A stretch of 64,000 bases of DNA from Paenibacillus planticolens (GTDB lineage Bacteria > Bacillota > Bacilli > Paenibacillales > NBRC-103111): NCBI RefSeq assembly GCF_013141725.1, contig NZ_WHNZ01000042.1, positions 1 to 64,000 of the forward strand, given 5' to 3'. Made by a program: the position numbers and the translations under genes. Shown here one piece after another: positions 43,560 through 51,089 of this stretch (position 1 is the stretch's first letter; each line of letters starts with the position of its first letter). The notes below the pieces were generated by a model. That model did no database searches and had not been told where the DNA came from. It was given only the letters and a program-made list of their open reading frames with translations.

Positions 43560-44795
43560 TCAGGCGTATTTTTTGAAAACGAGTACAGCATTGTGGCCTC
43601 CGAAGCCGAAGGAACTCGATAAGCCGTAATGCAGATCCGCTTTTCTGGCCACGAGAGGCACATAGTCGAGATCGCAAGCTGGATCTGGATTTTCTAAATT
43701 AATGGTAGGCGGAATTAAGTTGTCTTGCAAAGTCTTAATCAGCGCCACAGCTTCTACGCCGCCAGCTGCACCAAGCATGTGCCCGAGCATGGATTTGTTT
43801 GCGGAGATCGGCACGTCATACGCGCGGCTGCCGAGCAGACGCTTGATGGCAAGCGTCTCCGACAGATCACCGGCGGGGGTGCTTGTCGCATGCGCGTTGA
43901 TCGTGTCAAGCTCCTCCGCCGCAAGTCCCGCGTCGGCGAGCGCTTCGCGCATGGCTCGGTATGCGCCCAAGCCTTCAGGATCGGTCGCCACGATGTGGTA
44001 GGCGTCCGATGTTGAGCCATAGCCGATAAGCTCGGCATGGATGCGGGCCCCCCGGCGCTCGGCATGCTCGAGCGACTCCAACACGAGCACGCCGGCACCT
44101 TCGGCGGCGACGAAACCGTCGCGCTGCGCGTCGAACGGGCGGCTCGCCTGCTCCGGCGCATCGCACCGCGTCGACAAGGCCGTGGCATTGCCGAAGCCCG
44201 CCAGCGCGAGGTCGATGACCGTCGCTTCGGCGCCCCCGGCAATGACGGCGTCTGCGCCTCCGCGCTGGATCAGCTTAAAAGCCTCGCCAATGGCATTGTT
44301 GCCCGTGGCGCAGGCAGTGACCGGAGCGAGGGAAGGCCCTTTGGCTCCGACCAAAATGCTGACCTGCGCGGCCGCCATGTTGGCGATCATCATGGGCACG
44401 ACGGTCGGACTAACGCGGCTGGGACCGCGGTTCAGCAGCGTGCGGTAGTTGTCCAGCATGGTATGAATCCCTCCGATGCCGGAGCCGATATAGACCCCGA
44501 TTCGCTCTTCGTTGGTTGCGTCGATTTCTAGCGCAGCATCCTCCAGCGCCTGCTTGGCAGCGGCTACGGCAAATTGCGTGTAGCGATCCATGCGGCGTAC
44601 ATCGCGCCGTCCAACGGCCGCTTCCGCATCAAAGTCGCGAACCACTCCAGCGATACTGGTTTTATAATCGGTAACATCCATATGTGTTATTTTGGAGATA
44701 CCGGATGTACCTCTAATGAGATTTCCCCAAAAAGTAGCTACCTCATTGCCGATGGGCGTAATGACGCCCATTCCTGTGACAACGACACGTTTCAT
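43560..44795 (-). CDS. fabF: Beta-ketoacyl-ACP synthase II
   Basis: 411 residues, full-length FabF. Active-site Cys in VTACATG (near 163), His in NAHATSTPAGD (near 303), His in NKSMLGHMLGAAG (near 340), the Lys in that block, and the C-terminal SSSFGFGGHNAVLVF. It condenses malonyl-ACP with acyl-ACP in fatty-acid elongation. It stands alone, not beside acpP or fabD, so it may be a second copy. The middle part (about 43820-44340) is much richer in GC than the flanks, with long frames on the other strand as by-products. Start: MKRVVVTGMGVITP, with AGGAGGC upstream. Confidence 0.95.
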   Translation of the reverse strand: MKRVVVTGMGVITPIGNEVATFWGNLIRGTSGISKITHMDVTDYKTSIAGVVRDFDAEAAVGRRDVRRMDRYTQFAVAAAKQALEDAALEIDATNEERIGVYIGSGIGGIHTMLDNYRTLLNRGPSRVSPTVVPMMIANMAAAQVSILVGAKGPSLAPVTACATGNNAIGEAFKLIQRGGADAVIAGGAEATVIDLALAGFGNATALSTRCDAPEQASRPFDAQRDGFVAAEGAGVLVLESLEHAERRGARIHAELIGYGSTSDAYHIVATDPEGLGAYRAMREALADAGLAAEELDTINAHATSTPAGDLSETLAIKRLLGSRAYDVPISANKSMLGHMLGAAGGVEAVALIKTLQDNLIPPTINLENPDPACDLDYVPLVARKADLHYGLSSSFGFGGHNAVLVFKKYA

Positions 44796-44875
44796 GTATA
44801 ACGCCTCCTAAATGTAACTTGCAAAAGTACTTCTTCAGCATCTTTTGTCATTAGAATGTCACAATAGTTATCCTA

Positions 44876-44904
44876 TTACAAGTTACAGTTTATACTGGTA
44901 TAAT
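44876..44904 (+). promoter_or_regulatory. Sigma-A promoter of MmyB-like gene
   Basis: TTACAA (44876-44881), 17-base spacer, TATAAT (44899-44904). The expected start of the RNA near 44911 leaves a 28-base leader if translation begins at 44939. Confidence 0.7.
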
Positions 44905-44938
44905 AACTTCTAGGATGCCATGTTTAGGAGGAAATAAA

Positions 44939-45775
44939 CTGAATACGAAAGAACGGCTGCAAGCACTTTCCGAGTTTTTAAAAGTACATCGTGCAAAGTT
45001 GAAACCCAGTGATGCAGGGCTTCTCGGCGGCAGCCGCAGAAGAACGCCAGGACTGCGCAGGGAAGAAGTCGCGGCGATTGCCGGGGTAAGCACGACTTGG
45101 TATACCTGGTTAGAGCAGGGCAGAGAAATTAAAATGTCAGTCCAAGTGCTGGATAGTATCGCGACTGCACTGCAGTTGAACGAGGACGAACGGCAATATT
45201 TGTTCATGCTGGCGCTGGAGCAGCCGGGACCCACGACAATTATTGACCAAACCCCGACAGTGTCCCCAGCTTTGCTTCGAATTCTGGACGAGCTTTATGC
45301 TTGTCCCACCATCATTTCGGATCGCAGGTGCAATATTGTGGGCTGGAACCAAGCCGCGGCGGCCATATTTTTGGATTTTGCCATGATTCCGCTTGAAGAG
45401 CGAAATTTAATTTGGCTGCTTTTTACAAGAAAAGAATTAAAAGCATTGGCCGTCAACTGGCGGGAGTTTGCCATGGGGTTCTTGGCGATGTTTCGCTCCT
45501 ATTACGGGCAGTATGTAGGTGATAATTGGTATAGTGAGTTTATTGAGCGGATTAGCGTGGAAAACCAGGATTTTCGAACTTTTTGGAATCAGAGCGATGT
45601 AAGCAGCGCGCCTGAAGTGTTCATTGAATTTCGGCACGCGAAAGTGGGGAAGCTGCTTTTTGATTTAACTACTTTGCAAGTGCAAGGCAGAGCAGATTTA
45701 AGATGCAGCGTGTATACACCGTCACCCGGTTCCGATACCGATTCTAAGGTAAAGCTGCTGATGAGCAAAATTTAG
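44939..45775 (+). CDS. MmyB-like helix-turn-helix regulator, CTG start likely
   Basis: 278 residues from CTG 44939. AGGAGG (44926-44931) lies 7 bases before this codon, and the alternative ATG 44915 precedes the ribosome site and would sit 3-4 bases from the RNA start. N-terminal XRE HTH (about 1-75: RRRTPGLRREEVAAIAGVSTTWYTWLEQGRE, in parts), then the MmyB ligand-binding domain, a PAS-like fold (SDRRCNIVGWNQAAAAIF, FRHAKVGKLLFDLTTLQV). Such regulators are common in actinomycetes and Paenibacillus, and bind fatty acids; the divergent neighbour is fabF, which fits but does not prove a link. Confidence 0.85.
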   Translation: MNTKERLQALSEFLKVHRAKLKPSDAGLLGGSRRRTPGLRREEVAAIAGVSTTWYTWLEQGREIKMSVQVLDSIATALQLNEDERQYLFMLALEQPGPTTIIDQTPTVSPALLRILDELYACPTIISDRRCNIVGWNQAAAAIFLDFAMIPLEERNLIWLLFTRKELKALAVNWREFAMGFLAMFRSYYGQYVGDNWYSEFIERISVENQDFRTFWNQSDVSSAPEVFIEFRHAKVGKLLFDLTTLQVQGRADLRCSVYTPSPGSDTDSKVKLLMSKI

Positions 45776-45786
45776 CACGGAGATAT

Positions 45787-45834
45787 ACAAAAAGCTGCCC
45801 CTCCGTCATCAACGATGACTTATGGGACAGCTCT
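45787..45834 (-). terminator. Terminator of 54-residue gene
   Basis: Minus strand AGCTGTCCC ... GGGGCAGCT with inner GTCATC / GATGAC, then TTTTTG. It is also placed to end the MmyB transcript. Confidence 0.7.
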
Positions 45835-45847
45835 AAACAGCTCTATT

Positions 45848-46012
45848 TTATGAATGAGACACCTTCTTGTCTTCACGTTCTAATGCTTTCTGCTGTTCTT
45901 TGGTGAAGGTGCAGCGCAGCTTGGCTAATCCGGTGTGTTCGTTGACGTAAATGATTCTTACAATGCCATGGATGGATTTCAGCTGTTTGGTCCATTCTCT
46001 TGGATCGAACAT
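45848..46012 (-). CDS. Small protein of 54 residues, unknown
   Basis: Product begins MFDPREWTKQLKSIHGIVRI and ends EREDKKVSHS; predicted mixed alpha/beta, charged, no Cys. The ATG at 46012 is 9 bases from AAAGGAG; ATG 46018 is only 3. Followed directly by a hairpin terminator with T-run. No family recognised. Confidence 0.55.
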   Translation of the reverse strand: MFDPREWTKQLKSIHGIVRIIYVNEHTGLAKLRCTFTKEQQKALEREDKKVSHS

Positions 46013-46054
46013 GAACATCAACTCCTTTTTGGAAACGCTTTACTCTATACTCCA

Positions 46055-46070
46055 TCCTATGTGCATAGGA
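46055..46070. promoter_or_regulatory. 16-bp palindrome between two divergent small genes
   Basis: TCCTATG tg CATAGGA in the divergent region between the 54- and 67-residue genes; candidate operator. Confidence 0.35.
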
Positions 46071-46156
46071 CAAGTTTCATGCCTGAGGTATGGAAATGCT
46101 GAAAAAGTGGCATTATGGAAAGTAATGACATGATAATCGGCGGGTGGTTGTTGAAA

Positions 46157-46357
46157 ATGGAAAAAGGTAATTCAGCAAGTTGTTCGTATTGCGATGCTGC
46201 AGCGACATTTCGGATCGGAAATGCCGAGTATGAACTTCACGCTTGCGACCGGCATGAAGATTCAGCGGTAAACGAATTTGATTTCGTGAGTGGAGAACAA
46301 TCTTGGAGAACAATTTCAATGGCTTCTCACGGCTTTCCTGAGCGGGCGAGCGTTTAA
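46157..46357 (+). CDS. Small Cys-rich protein, unknown
   Basis: 66 residues from ATG 46157 (GGGTGG upstream), or 80 from ATG 46115. Contains CSYC near residue 8 and ACDRH near 28, which may bind a metal; it resembles a small zinc-finger of unknown role. Followed 15 bases later by the tiny membrane-protein frame. Confidence 0.5.
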   Translation: MEKGNSASCSYCDAAATFRIGNAEYELHACDRHEDSAVNEFDFVSGEQSWRTISMASHGFPERASV

Positions 46358-46372
46358 ACAGGAGGGATTCCC

Positions 46373-46483
46373 ATTCGGTTATTTCATTTGAGCTACATTC
46401 TATTTTTTAGTGCTGTGCTTCTGGCGGGCATCATCGGAATCGCTTGGTTCGTTTTTCATCGCAGAAAAAGAAAAGCACGTTAA
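46373..46483 (+). CDS. Tiny single-TM protein with ATT start (36 residues)
   Basis: Frame begins ATT 46373, exactly 6 bases after AGGAGGG, ends TAA 46483. Product: (M)RLFHLSYILFFSAVLLAG, then IIGIAWFVFHRRKRKAR, one membrane segment and a basic tail. A stop in frame lies just upstream, and no ATG, GTG or TTG is at proper distance (TTG 46388 is 21 bases away). Membrane proteins of this build are often regulatory. ATT starts are rare. Confidence 0.45.
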   Translation: MRLFHLSYILFFSAVLLAGIIGIAWFVFHRRKRKAR

Positions 46484-46515
46484 TTTGCTTGGTTTACATG
46501 CCAAACAAGCAAGCA

Positions 46516-46563
46516 GAAGAACCTCCATTTTCCACATATTTAGTGGATCTGGGGGTTCTTTTG
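46516..46563 (+). terminator. Terminator after tiny membrane gene
   Basis: AAGAACC..CCAC / GTGG..GGTTCTT stem, then TTTG. Confidence 0.65.
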
Positions 46564-46646
46564 TATGTAGACCAGCGAACCATAAATTGACATAATGGAG
46601 ATGGCCCAAGTAACATTAAGTTCAAATTCGAACGAAGAGGTCATTC

Positions 46647-47042
46647 ATGCTAAAATATGCTGCGGCCATTGTCATTACGATCGTCTTAGGTTTAAGCTCC
46701 AGAAGGTACTCAAGTGAGCTCCCTGATGTTATTTCCGATAATGCCGGGGATATCCTCTGGGCAAGCATGGTTTATTTTGGTTTTAGATTTATTTTGTTGA
46801 AAAGAAAATTAGTGTGGGCAGTATGTTTGGGCATCATTTTTAGCTTTGGCATTGAATTTAGTCAGTTGTACCAAGCGCAATGGTTAGTGGAAATTAGAAG
46901 GACAGTCGTTGGATCGCTGATTCTTGGAAGAGGTTTTTTGACGATTGATTTATTTCGAAACGTCATAGGGATCGCCATTGCTTATGGCGTGGACAAGTAT
47001 GGCTTTAAGCGCAGCATGAATACAACCCAGTTTTGGAGATGA
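46647..47042 (+). CDS. DUF2809 family membrane protein
   Basis: 131 residues with about four membrane segments; RRYSSELPDVISDNAGDILWASMVYFGFRF (in parts), FSFGIEFSQLYQAQWL and the C-terminal GRGFLTIDLFRNVIGIAIAYGVD are typical of DUF2809 (small VanZ-like fold). Function unknown. It is followed 4 bases after its stop by the GNAT gene, so the two are co-transcribed. Confidence 0.85.
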   Translation: MLKYAAAIVITIVLGLSSRRYSSELPDVISDNAGDILWASMVYFGFRFILLKRKLVWAVCLGIIFSFGIEFSQLYQAQWLVEIRRTVVGSLILGRGFLTIDLFRNVIGIAIAYGVDKYGFKRSMNTTQFWR

Positions 47043-47046
47043 TGGT

Positions 47047-47463
47047 ATGGAAATTGAGAAAGTCAGGAAAGAGCAAGCCTGGCAACTGCGGCATGAAGTG
47101 ATGTGGCCAGAGCGGGATTTGTCCTATGTTCAGCTCGCGGATGACGAGAAGGGCGTGCATTACGGCCTTGTAGACGAGGGTACGCTTATATCCGTAGTCT
47201 CTTTATTCATAGATGGAGAGGACGCTCAGTTTCGCAAATTTGCTACAAGACGATCCGATCAGGGCAAGGGCTATGGAAGCCGCCTGTTGAGGTACATGCT
47301 TGAAGAGGCTTATCAAGCCGGGGTGAAGCGCATTTTTTGCAATGCGAGAAGCAACAAGGTTTCCTTTTATGAAAAATTTGGCCTAACAGTAACAGAATTG
47401 CAATTTACAAAAGGCGGAAAAGATTATGTCGTGATGGAACGTTTTTTCACGGCTGAACCTTGA
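47047..47463 (+). CDS. GNAT family N-acetyltransferase
   Basis: 138 residues, single GNAT domain. Acetyl-CoA loop: RRSDQGKGYGSRLLRYML; ending VSFYEKFGL. The opening resembles the YitI/PhnO-like group. Acceptor unknown. Start ATG is set by ATGATGG overlap with the preceding gene's stop and a GAGATG site. Confidence 0.85.
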   Translation: MEIEKVRKEQAWQLRHEVMWPERDLSYVQLADDEKGVHYGLVDEGTLISVVSLFIDGEDAQFRKFATRRSDQGKGYGSRLLRYMLEEAYQAGVKRIFCNARSNKVSFYEKFGLTVTELQFTKGGKDYVVMERFFTAEP

Positions 47464-47492
47464 TTAAGCCAGGGACAGAAAGGGAAATGCTC

Positions 47493-48668
47493 ATGTCGAA
47501 CAAACTATACTACAACTCTGCTTACATTAGGGAATGGCAAACAACGATCAGTGGGATTTTGAATCGGGAAGACGGGTATTATGTCACTTTGGCGGAGACG
47601 GCTTTCTATCCGCATGGAGGCGGGCAGCCTTGTGATGTCGGGCGTATTAATGGCATTCCTGTACTGGATGTTAGTAGCGAAGGGGACACCGTGCTGCATA
47701 AACTGGCAATTTTACCGGATGAGGGGAATGCAACCTGCGAGGTGGAATGGGATCGGAGGTTCGATCACATGCAGCAGCATAGCGGACAGCATCTGTTATC
47801 GGCGGTATGCCGAGATCTCTATCAAGCTATGACCCTCTCTTTTCACTTGGGGACGGACTATGCCACCATTGACGTTGAATCGCCGGAACTATCCCCGATT
47901 CAACTGGCTGCGATTGAGAAAGAAGTGAATCAGCAAATCTACAATAACCACAGCATCACCAGTTATTTCGTTACGGAAGAAGAGATGGCCCGCTTGCCGC
48001 TTATCAAGCAGCCCAAAGTAACGGAGAACATTCGAATCGTTGAAATCAAGGATATTGAGTATAATGCATGCGGGGGCACCCATGTTTCGTCGACAGGTGA
48101 AATTGGGATGATCAAGCTGTTGAAAGCGGAAAAGCAGAAGGGGAATACGCGGATCTATTTTAAATGCGGATACCGTGCGCTGGAAGAGTTTAACGATAAT
48201 CAGAAAATTTTAGGCACTTTGGCCCATAAATTTAACACGGGGAAAGATGGCATTATCGACCGGATTGAGAAATGGGAGCTCGAGCAAAAACAGCTTCAAG
48301 CCGAGCTGGCGGAATTGAAAGAGACTAACGAAGCTTATGTTGTACAAGAATTGTTGTCCAATCGCGAAGATGACCTGATTGCGCACGTGTTCGAAGACAA
48401 GTCCTTGAAAGATCTTCAGAGCCTGGCAAGCAGACTAACGGCACAAAGTAATCTCCCTGTGCTTCTTGCGACTCATAAGGAAAACAAAGTTGTACTCGCG
48501 AACAATGAACCTTCTTTATCCTGCGGAGCATTCTTCAAAACGAATTTGGGAGTCTATCAAGGAAAAGGCGGAGGGAGCGATAAGATCGCCCAAGCAGGGT
48601 TCCAGACCTGGGAGGACGCTTCAGCTTTCTATGCGTTTGCTAAACATCAGTTGAATATCCGGTCGTAA
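47493..48668 (+). CDS. AlaX-like alanyl-tRNA editing protein with DHHA1 domain
   Basis: 391 residues from ATG 47493. N-terminal and middle parts are like the editing half of alanyl-tRNA synthetase: FYPHGGGQPCDVG, the metal-binding HMQQHSGQHLLSAV (HxxxH) and CGGTHVSSTGEIG (CxxxH). C-terminal: coiled coil and DHHA1 (SCGAFFKTNLGVYQGKGGGSDKIAQ, in parts). It removes serine or glycine wrongly joined to tRNA-Ala. The gene tail and terminator exist a second time 488 bases on, see 49091-49223. Confidence 0.93.
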   Translation: MSNKLYYNSAYIREWQTTISGILNREDGYYVTLAETAFYPHGGGQPCDVGRINGIPVLDVSSEGDTVLHKLAILPDEGNATCEVEWDRRFDHMQQHSGQHLLSAVCRDLYQAMTLSFHLGTDYATIDVESPELSPIQLAAIEKEVNQQIYNNHSITSYFVTEEEMARLPLIKQPKVTENIRIVEIKDIEYNACGGTHVSSTGEIGMIKLLKAEKQKGNTRIYFKCGYRALEEFNDNQKILGTLAHKFNTGKDGIIDRIEKWELEQKQLQAELAELKETNEAYVVQELLSNREDDLIAHVFEDKSLKDLQSLASRLTAQSNLPVLLATHKENKVVLANNEPSLSCGAFFKTNLGVYQGKGGGSDKIAQAGFQTWEDASAFYAFAKHQLNIRS

Positions 48669-48672
48669 AAAG

Positions 48673-48715
48673 AAACAGGCAGTTGATCCATCATGGATCT
48701 GCTGCCTGTTTGTTG
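48673..48715 (+). terminator. Terminator of alaX-like gene
   Basis: AAACAGGCAG..GATCC / GGATC..CTGCCTGTTT stem then TGTTG; copied at 49161-49203. Confidence 0.8.
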
Positions 48716-48760
48716 ATTGCAATAATCCCTCATCCTGAAGATGAGGGGCAATTTAAATAA

Positions 48761-49015
48761 CTAACACGGTCGGAAAGGGAAAAAAGGTCTTGTATCTATT
48801 AAAGCAATAGCTAAGAGATCAAACAGCACGAGCGGTAAAATAAAGGGCAGAAAAGAGACTTGCGCCTGCTTTCCGTTTCTTATCGGTTTTAAATATACTT
48901 TATTGTTGTCTACTCTCACAATGGTCCCTTTGTAAGTCCCGTGCGTCGTTTTAATCATTACTTGGCGGTTGAGGTACGTTTTGCAAATGCGATAGGAGTC
49001 CGTCTTTTTCATCAT
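48761..49015 (-). CDS. Small protein with Sm-like core and hydrophobic tail, unknown
   Basis: 84 residues (or 83 from the second Met). Residues 10-45 (NRQVMIKTTHGTYKGTIVRVDNNKVYLKP) resemble an Sm/Hfq-like strand pattern, and 53-70 are hydrophobic (FLPFILPLVLFDLLAIALI), then FPFRPC. Similar small proteins occur in spore formers; role unknown. It lies between the true tail of alaX and its decayed copy. AGGAGGT lies before the start. Confidence 0.65.
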   Translation of the reverse strand: MMKKTDSYRICKTYLNRQVMIKTTHGTYKGTIVRVDNNKVYLKPIRNGKQAQVSFLPFILPLVLFDLLAIALIDTRPFFPFRPC

Positions 49016-49090
49016 GAATACCTCCTTTCTATCAGTCTTAATCTAGTATATGTTCGTCCCATAGAACTAGTGCGTGTAAAGTGCCTACAT

Positions 49091-49223
49091 CAGACCTGGG
49101 ACGACGCCTCAGCTTTCTAAGCGGTTGCCAAACATCCGTTGAATATCCGTTCGTAAAAAGAAACAGGCAGTCGATCCATCATGGATCTGCTGCCTGTTTG
49201 TTGTTTGTAAAAATCCCTCATCC
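49091..49223 (+). pseudogene. Decayed copy of the alaX-like gene tail and terminator
   Basis: Aligns without gaps to 48603-48735 over 133 bases with about 11 substitutions (about 92% identity). In the copy the codon TAT of SFYAF is TAA, so the frame is broken. It includes the stop region and the hairpin terminator AAACAGGCAG / CTGCCTGTTT. The rest of the gene is absent. It may be a displaced 3' end left by an element that integrated into the alaX tail, or a partial duplication. Confidence 0.85.
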
Positions 49224-49284
49224 CACTTCTTCATCGCTAAGTAATGTTTGCACGATATTCGTAAATGGGGTAATCTCTAGTAGA

Positions 49285-49308
49285 TTCGTACAATTTGCGT
49301 TGTGCGAC
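49285..49308 (+). repeat. Left 24-bp inverted repeat, recombinase-site-like
   Basis: 24 bases starting TTCGTACAA and ending TTGTGCGAC, perfectly repeated in inverse at 50381-50404. Inside is a dyad: CGTACAA - TTTGCG - TTGTGCG, i.e. two 7-bp arms (CGtACAA/CGcACAA) around a 6-bp core, the build of tyrosine-recombinase crossover sites. Confidence 0.85.
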
Positions 49309-49399
49309 ATATTTCTACGAAATTCATAGTTTTCTTACTTTATTTTCACTTGTATTATAGTTAATATTACCCATAAGTACAATATATTTCGTTTTTCAG

Positions 49400-50362
49400 C
49401 TAGATTGGCATTCCTAATATATGTTCTTTCAGACAATCTTCGACATAATCCGGGGCTGCTTTTTGGATTTGCTGAACGGTATGCAGGTATCTTTGAGTTG
49501 TATTGATATGCGTATGGCCTAGAGACTCTTGAACCTGCTGTAACGATGCACCCCGAAGTAGCGCCAGTGTAGCATTCGTATGTCTGAGCCAATGAGGTGT
49601 TACTTTTTTGTTTACGTTCCAATGTTTTCTGGCCTTCTGAATAATTTTTTCGACAGCTCTTACAGACAAGGGGAACATTCTGAGTTCTTGTTCTTTATCC
49701 GATATTTGCAATTTAAAAGAATATTCGTTAAGCAGCTTCCATAATAGCTGAGGCACTTTAACCTCACGTTCTTTTCCGCCTTTGCCGCATACGGTCAGCC
49801 AAATTGACGTTTCCGCGGGATCTGTGTGAAAATCCCCCCATTTCATCGCTATTAATTCCGATACCCTCAAACCAAGCAGCGCAAGCGTCAGTCCGATTAA
49901 ATAATCGCGCATGCCCTGCTGCTTCAACTGTTCAATAAGCAAAATGAGCTCGCTGGTCGTTAAATAATGATTTTTACTCGTTATCGTTACCTTAGGCGTA
50001 CGAACGGAACTTGTCGGATTCATGGCGAAAATCCCAATGTTGGGATCGCTTCCCCATTTGTATAACGAACGGATGGGTGCTATATGGATGGCAACCGTGG
50101 CCGGTGCCTGAGACTGATTGTTCTTGCTGAACAGACCTTGCATCAAACCCAATTTGTATGCTTCAATTTCCCTCCATGTTACTTCTCTAAGCGTCTTGTT
50201 ACCGATAAACGAGCGGAACTTGTTAACCGCATTTTTATAATTTCGAATGGTGAATTCGGATCGATGATACGCGGAAAGGAACATGGCAAGGATCTGGTCG
50301 TCTGAGTAATTGTTGTTTTCGGTTGAAGCGGCAAGTGTGGTCTGTACGATCTGTGTGCTCAT
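49400..50362 (-). CDS. Tyrosine recombinase/integrase enclosed by inverted repeats
   Basis: 320 residues from ATG 50362, with GAGGAGGT 6-7 bases before it; a longer frame runs to 50410 through the repeat. SAM-like N-terminal domain (about 20-110), catalytic domain with Arg166 (LGLRVSEL), Lys197 (GKGGKERE), His257 and Arg260 (HWLRHT), His283 (LGHTH) and nucleophile Tyr292 (TQRYLH). All catalytic residues are present. It resembles XerC/D-type recombinases, not large phage integrases with arm-binding domains. It is alone: no excisionase, transposase or phage gene near it. The gene and its 24-bp repeats make a 1120-bp unit. Confidence 0.93.
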   Translation of the reverse strand: MSTQIVQTTLAASTENNNYSDDQILAMFLSAYHRSEFTIRNYKNAVNKFRSFIGNKTLREVTWREIEAYKLGLMQGLFSKNNQSQAPATVAIHIAPIRSLYKWGSDPNIGIFAMNPTSSVRTPKVTITSKNHYLTTSELILLIEQLKQQGMRDYLIGLTLALLGLRVSELIAMKWGDFHTDPAETSIWLTVCGKGGKEREVKVPQLLWKLLNEYSFKLQISDKEQELRMFPLSVRAVEKIIQKARKHWNVNKKVTPHWLRHTNATLALLRGASLQQVQESLGHTHINTTQRYLHTVQQIQKAAPDYVEDCLKEHILGMPI

Positions 50363-50380
50363 TTTTACCTCCTCGAATTG

Positions 50381-50404
50381 GTCGCACAACGCAAATTGTA
50401 CGAA
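50381..50404 (-). repeat. Right 24-bp inverted repeat, recombinase-site-like
   Basis: Exact reverse complement of 49285-49308. It lies in the leader of the recombinase gene, between promoter and ribosome site, so inversion between the two sites would separate gene and promoter. Confidence 0.85.
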
Positions 50405-50408
50405 CTTC

Positions 50409-50417
50409 ATATTAACA
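50409..50417 (-). promoter_or_regulatory. Candidate extended -10 promoter of recombinase gene
   Basis: Minus strand TGTTAATAT: extended -10 TGn plus TAATAT. A start of RNA would be inside the right repeat. No clear -35. Confidence 0.4.
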
Positions 50418-50451
50418 CAAAATTTCAGGGAAATGAGGGGTAGCGAACCGT

Positions 50452-51063
50452 ATGTTGGAAATGAATTGTGTTCAGCCGAACGAAGCTGTTTGCAAACATC
50501 TGACCGTTCTTAAAAGTAAAGATGTGCTAACTTACGAGCACAGCTTAAGAGTGGGCCAGATCGCTATTTATTTAGCGGATCATCTCCAGTTTAGCGAACT
50601 GGAGCAGTCGAGGCTGGTCAGCGGCTGTTATCTGCACGATATCGGTAAATTATATGTCCCGGACGAGATTCTAAATAAACCGGGCAGCTTGAACGATGAC
50701 GAATGGGAAATGATGAAGCTGCATACGGTCCAAGGCGCACAAATGCTGCGGTCCGATGGAGCAATGGATCTCGAAATCGTTAACACGGCAGCTTATCATC
50801 ATGAGCGTTGGAATGGAGAAGGTTACCCGTATGGCATGCAGGGCGATGCGATCCCGGAGCTAGCCCGCTTTTGTTCCGTCATCGACTCTCTGGACTGCAT
50901 GCTTTCCGATCGGCCTTACCGTAAAGGGATGCAGCTTTACGAAGCGAAGCGGGAGCTGCTCCTGCAATCCGGCGAACAGTTTGACACATATGTCGTCAAT
51001 GCTGTGCTTAGTCTTCCAGATGAATGCTTGAAAATATCAAACTCAGCTCTTAAATATTACTAA
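50452..51063 (+). CDS. HD-GYP domain phosphodiesterase
   Basis: 203 residues from ATG 50452 (or 50461), GAGGGG about 11 bases upstream. A single HD-GYP domain: HSLRVGQIAIYLAD, HDIGK, and AYHHERWNGEGYP where GYP is the signature loop. It should hydrolyse cyclic di-GMP in the cytoplasm. There is no sensor domain. The next gene, 27 bases on, is a chemoreceptor, so a two-gene motility-related unit is likely. Its upstream region is the end of the recombinase unit. Confidence 0.9.
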   Translation: MLEMNCVQPNEAVCKHLTVLKSKDVLTYEHSLRVGQIAIYLADHLQFSELEQSRLVSGCYLHDIGKLYVPDEILNKPGSLNDDEWEMMKLHTVQGAQMLRSDGAMDLEIVNTAAYHHERWNGEGYPYGMQGDAIPELARFCSVIDSLDCMLSDRPYRKGMQLYEAKRELLLQSGEQFDTYVVNAVLSLPDECLKISNSALKYY

Positions 51064-51089
51064 AATATCGGTTACTTCATAAGGGGCGC

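Noticed and set aside
43702..44531. Several long frames opposite to or out of frame with fabF
   Set aside because: By-products of high GC in the fabF core; fabF itself has all catalytic motifs.
49285..50404. Prophage or integrative conjugative element
   Set aside because: Only a recombinase is present; neighbours are housekeeping, HD-GYP and MCP genes. No structural, relaxase or excisionase genes.
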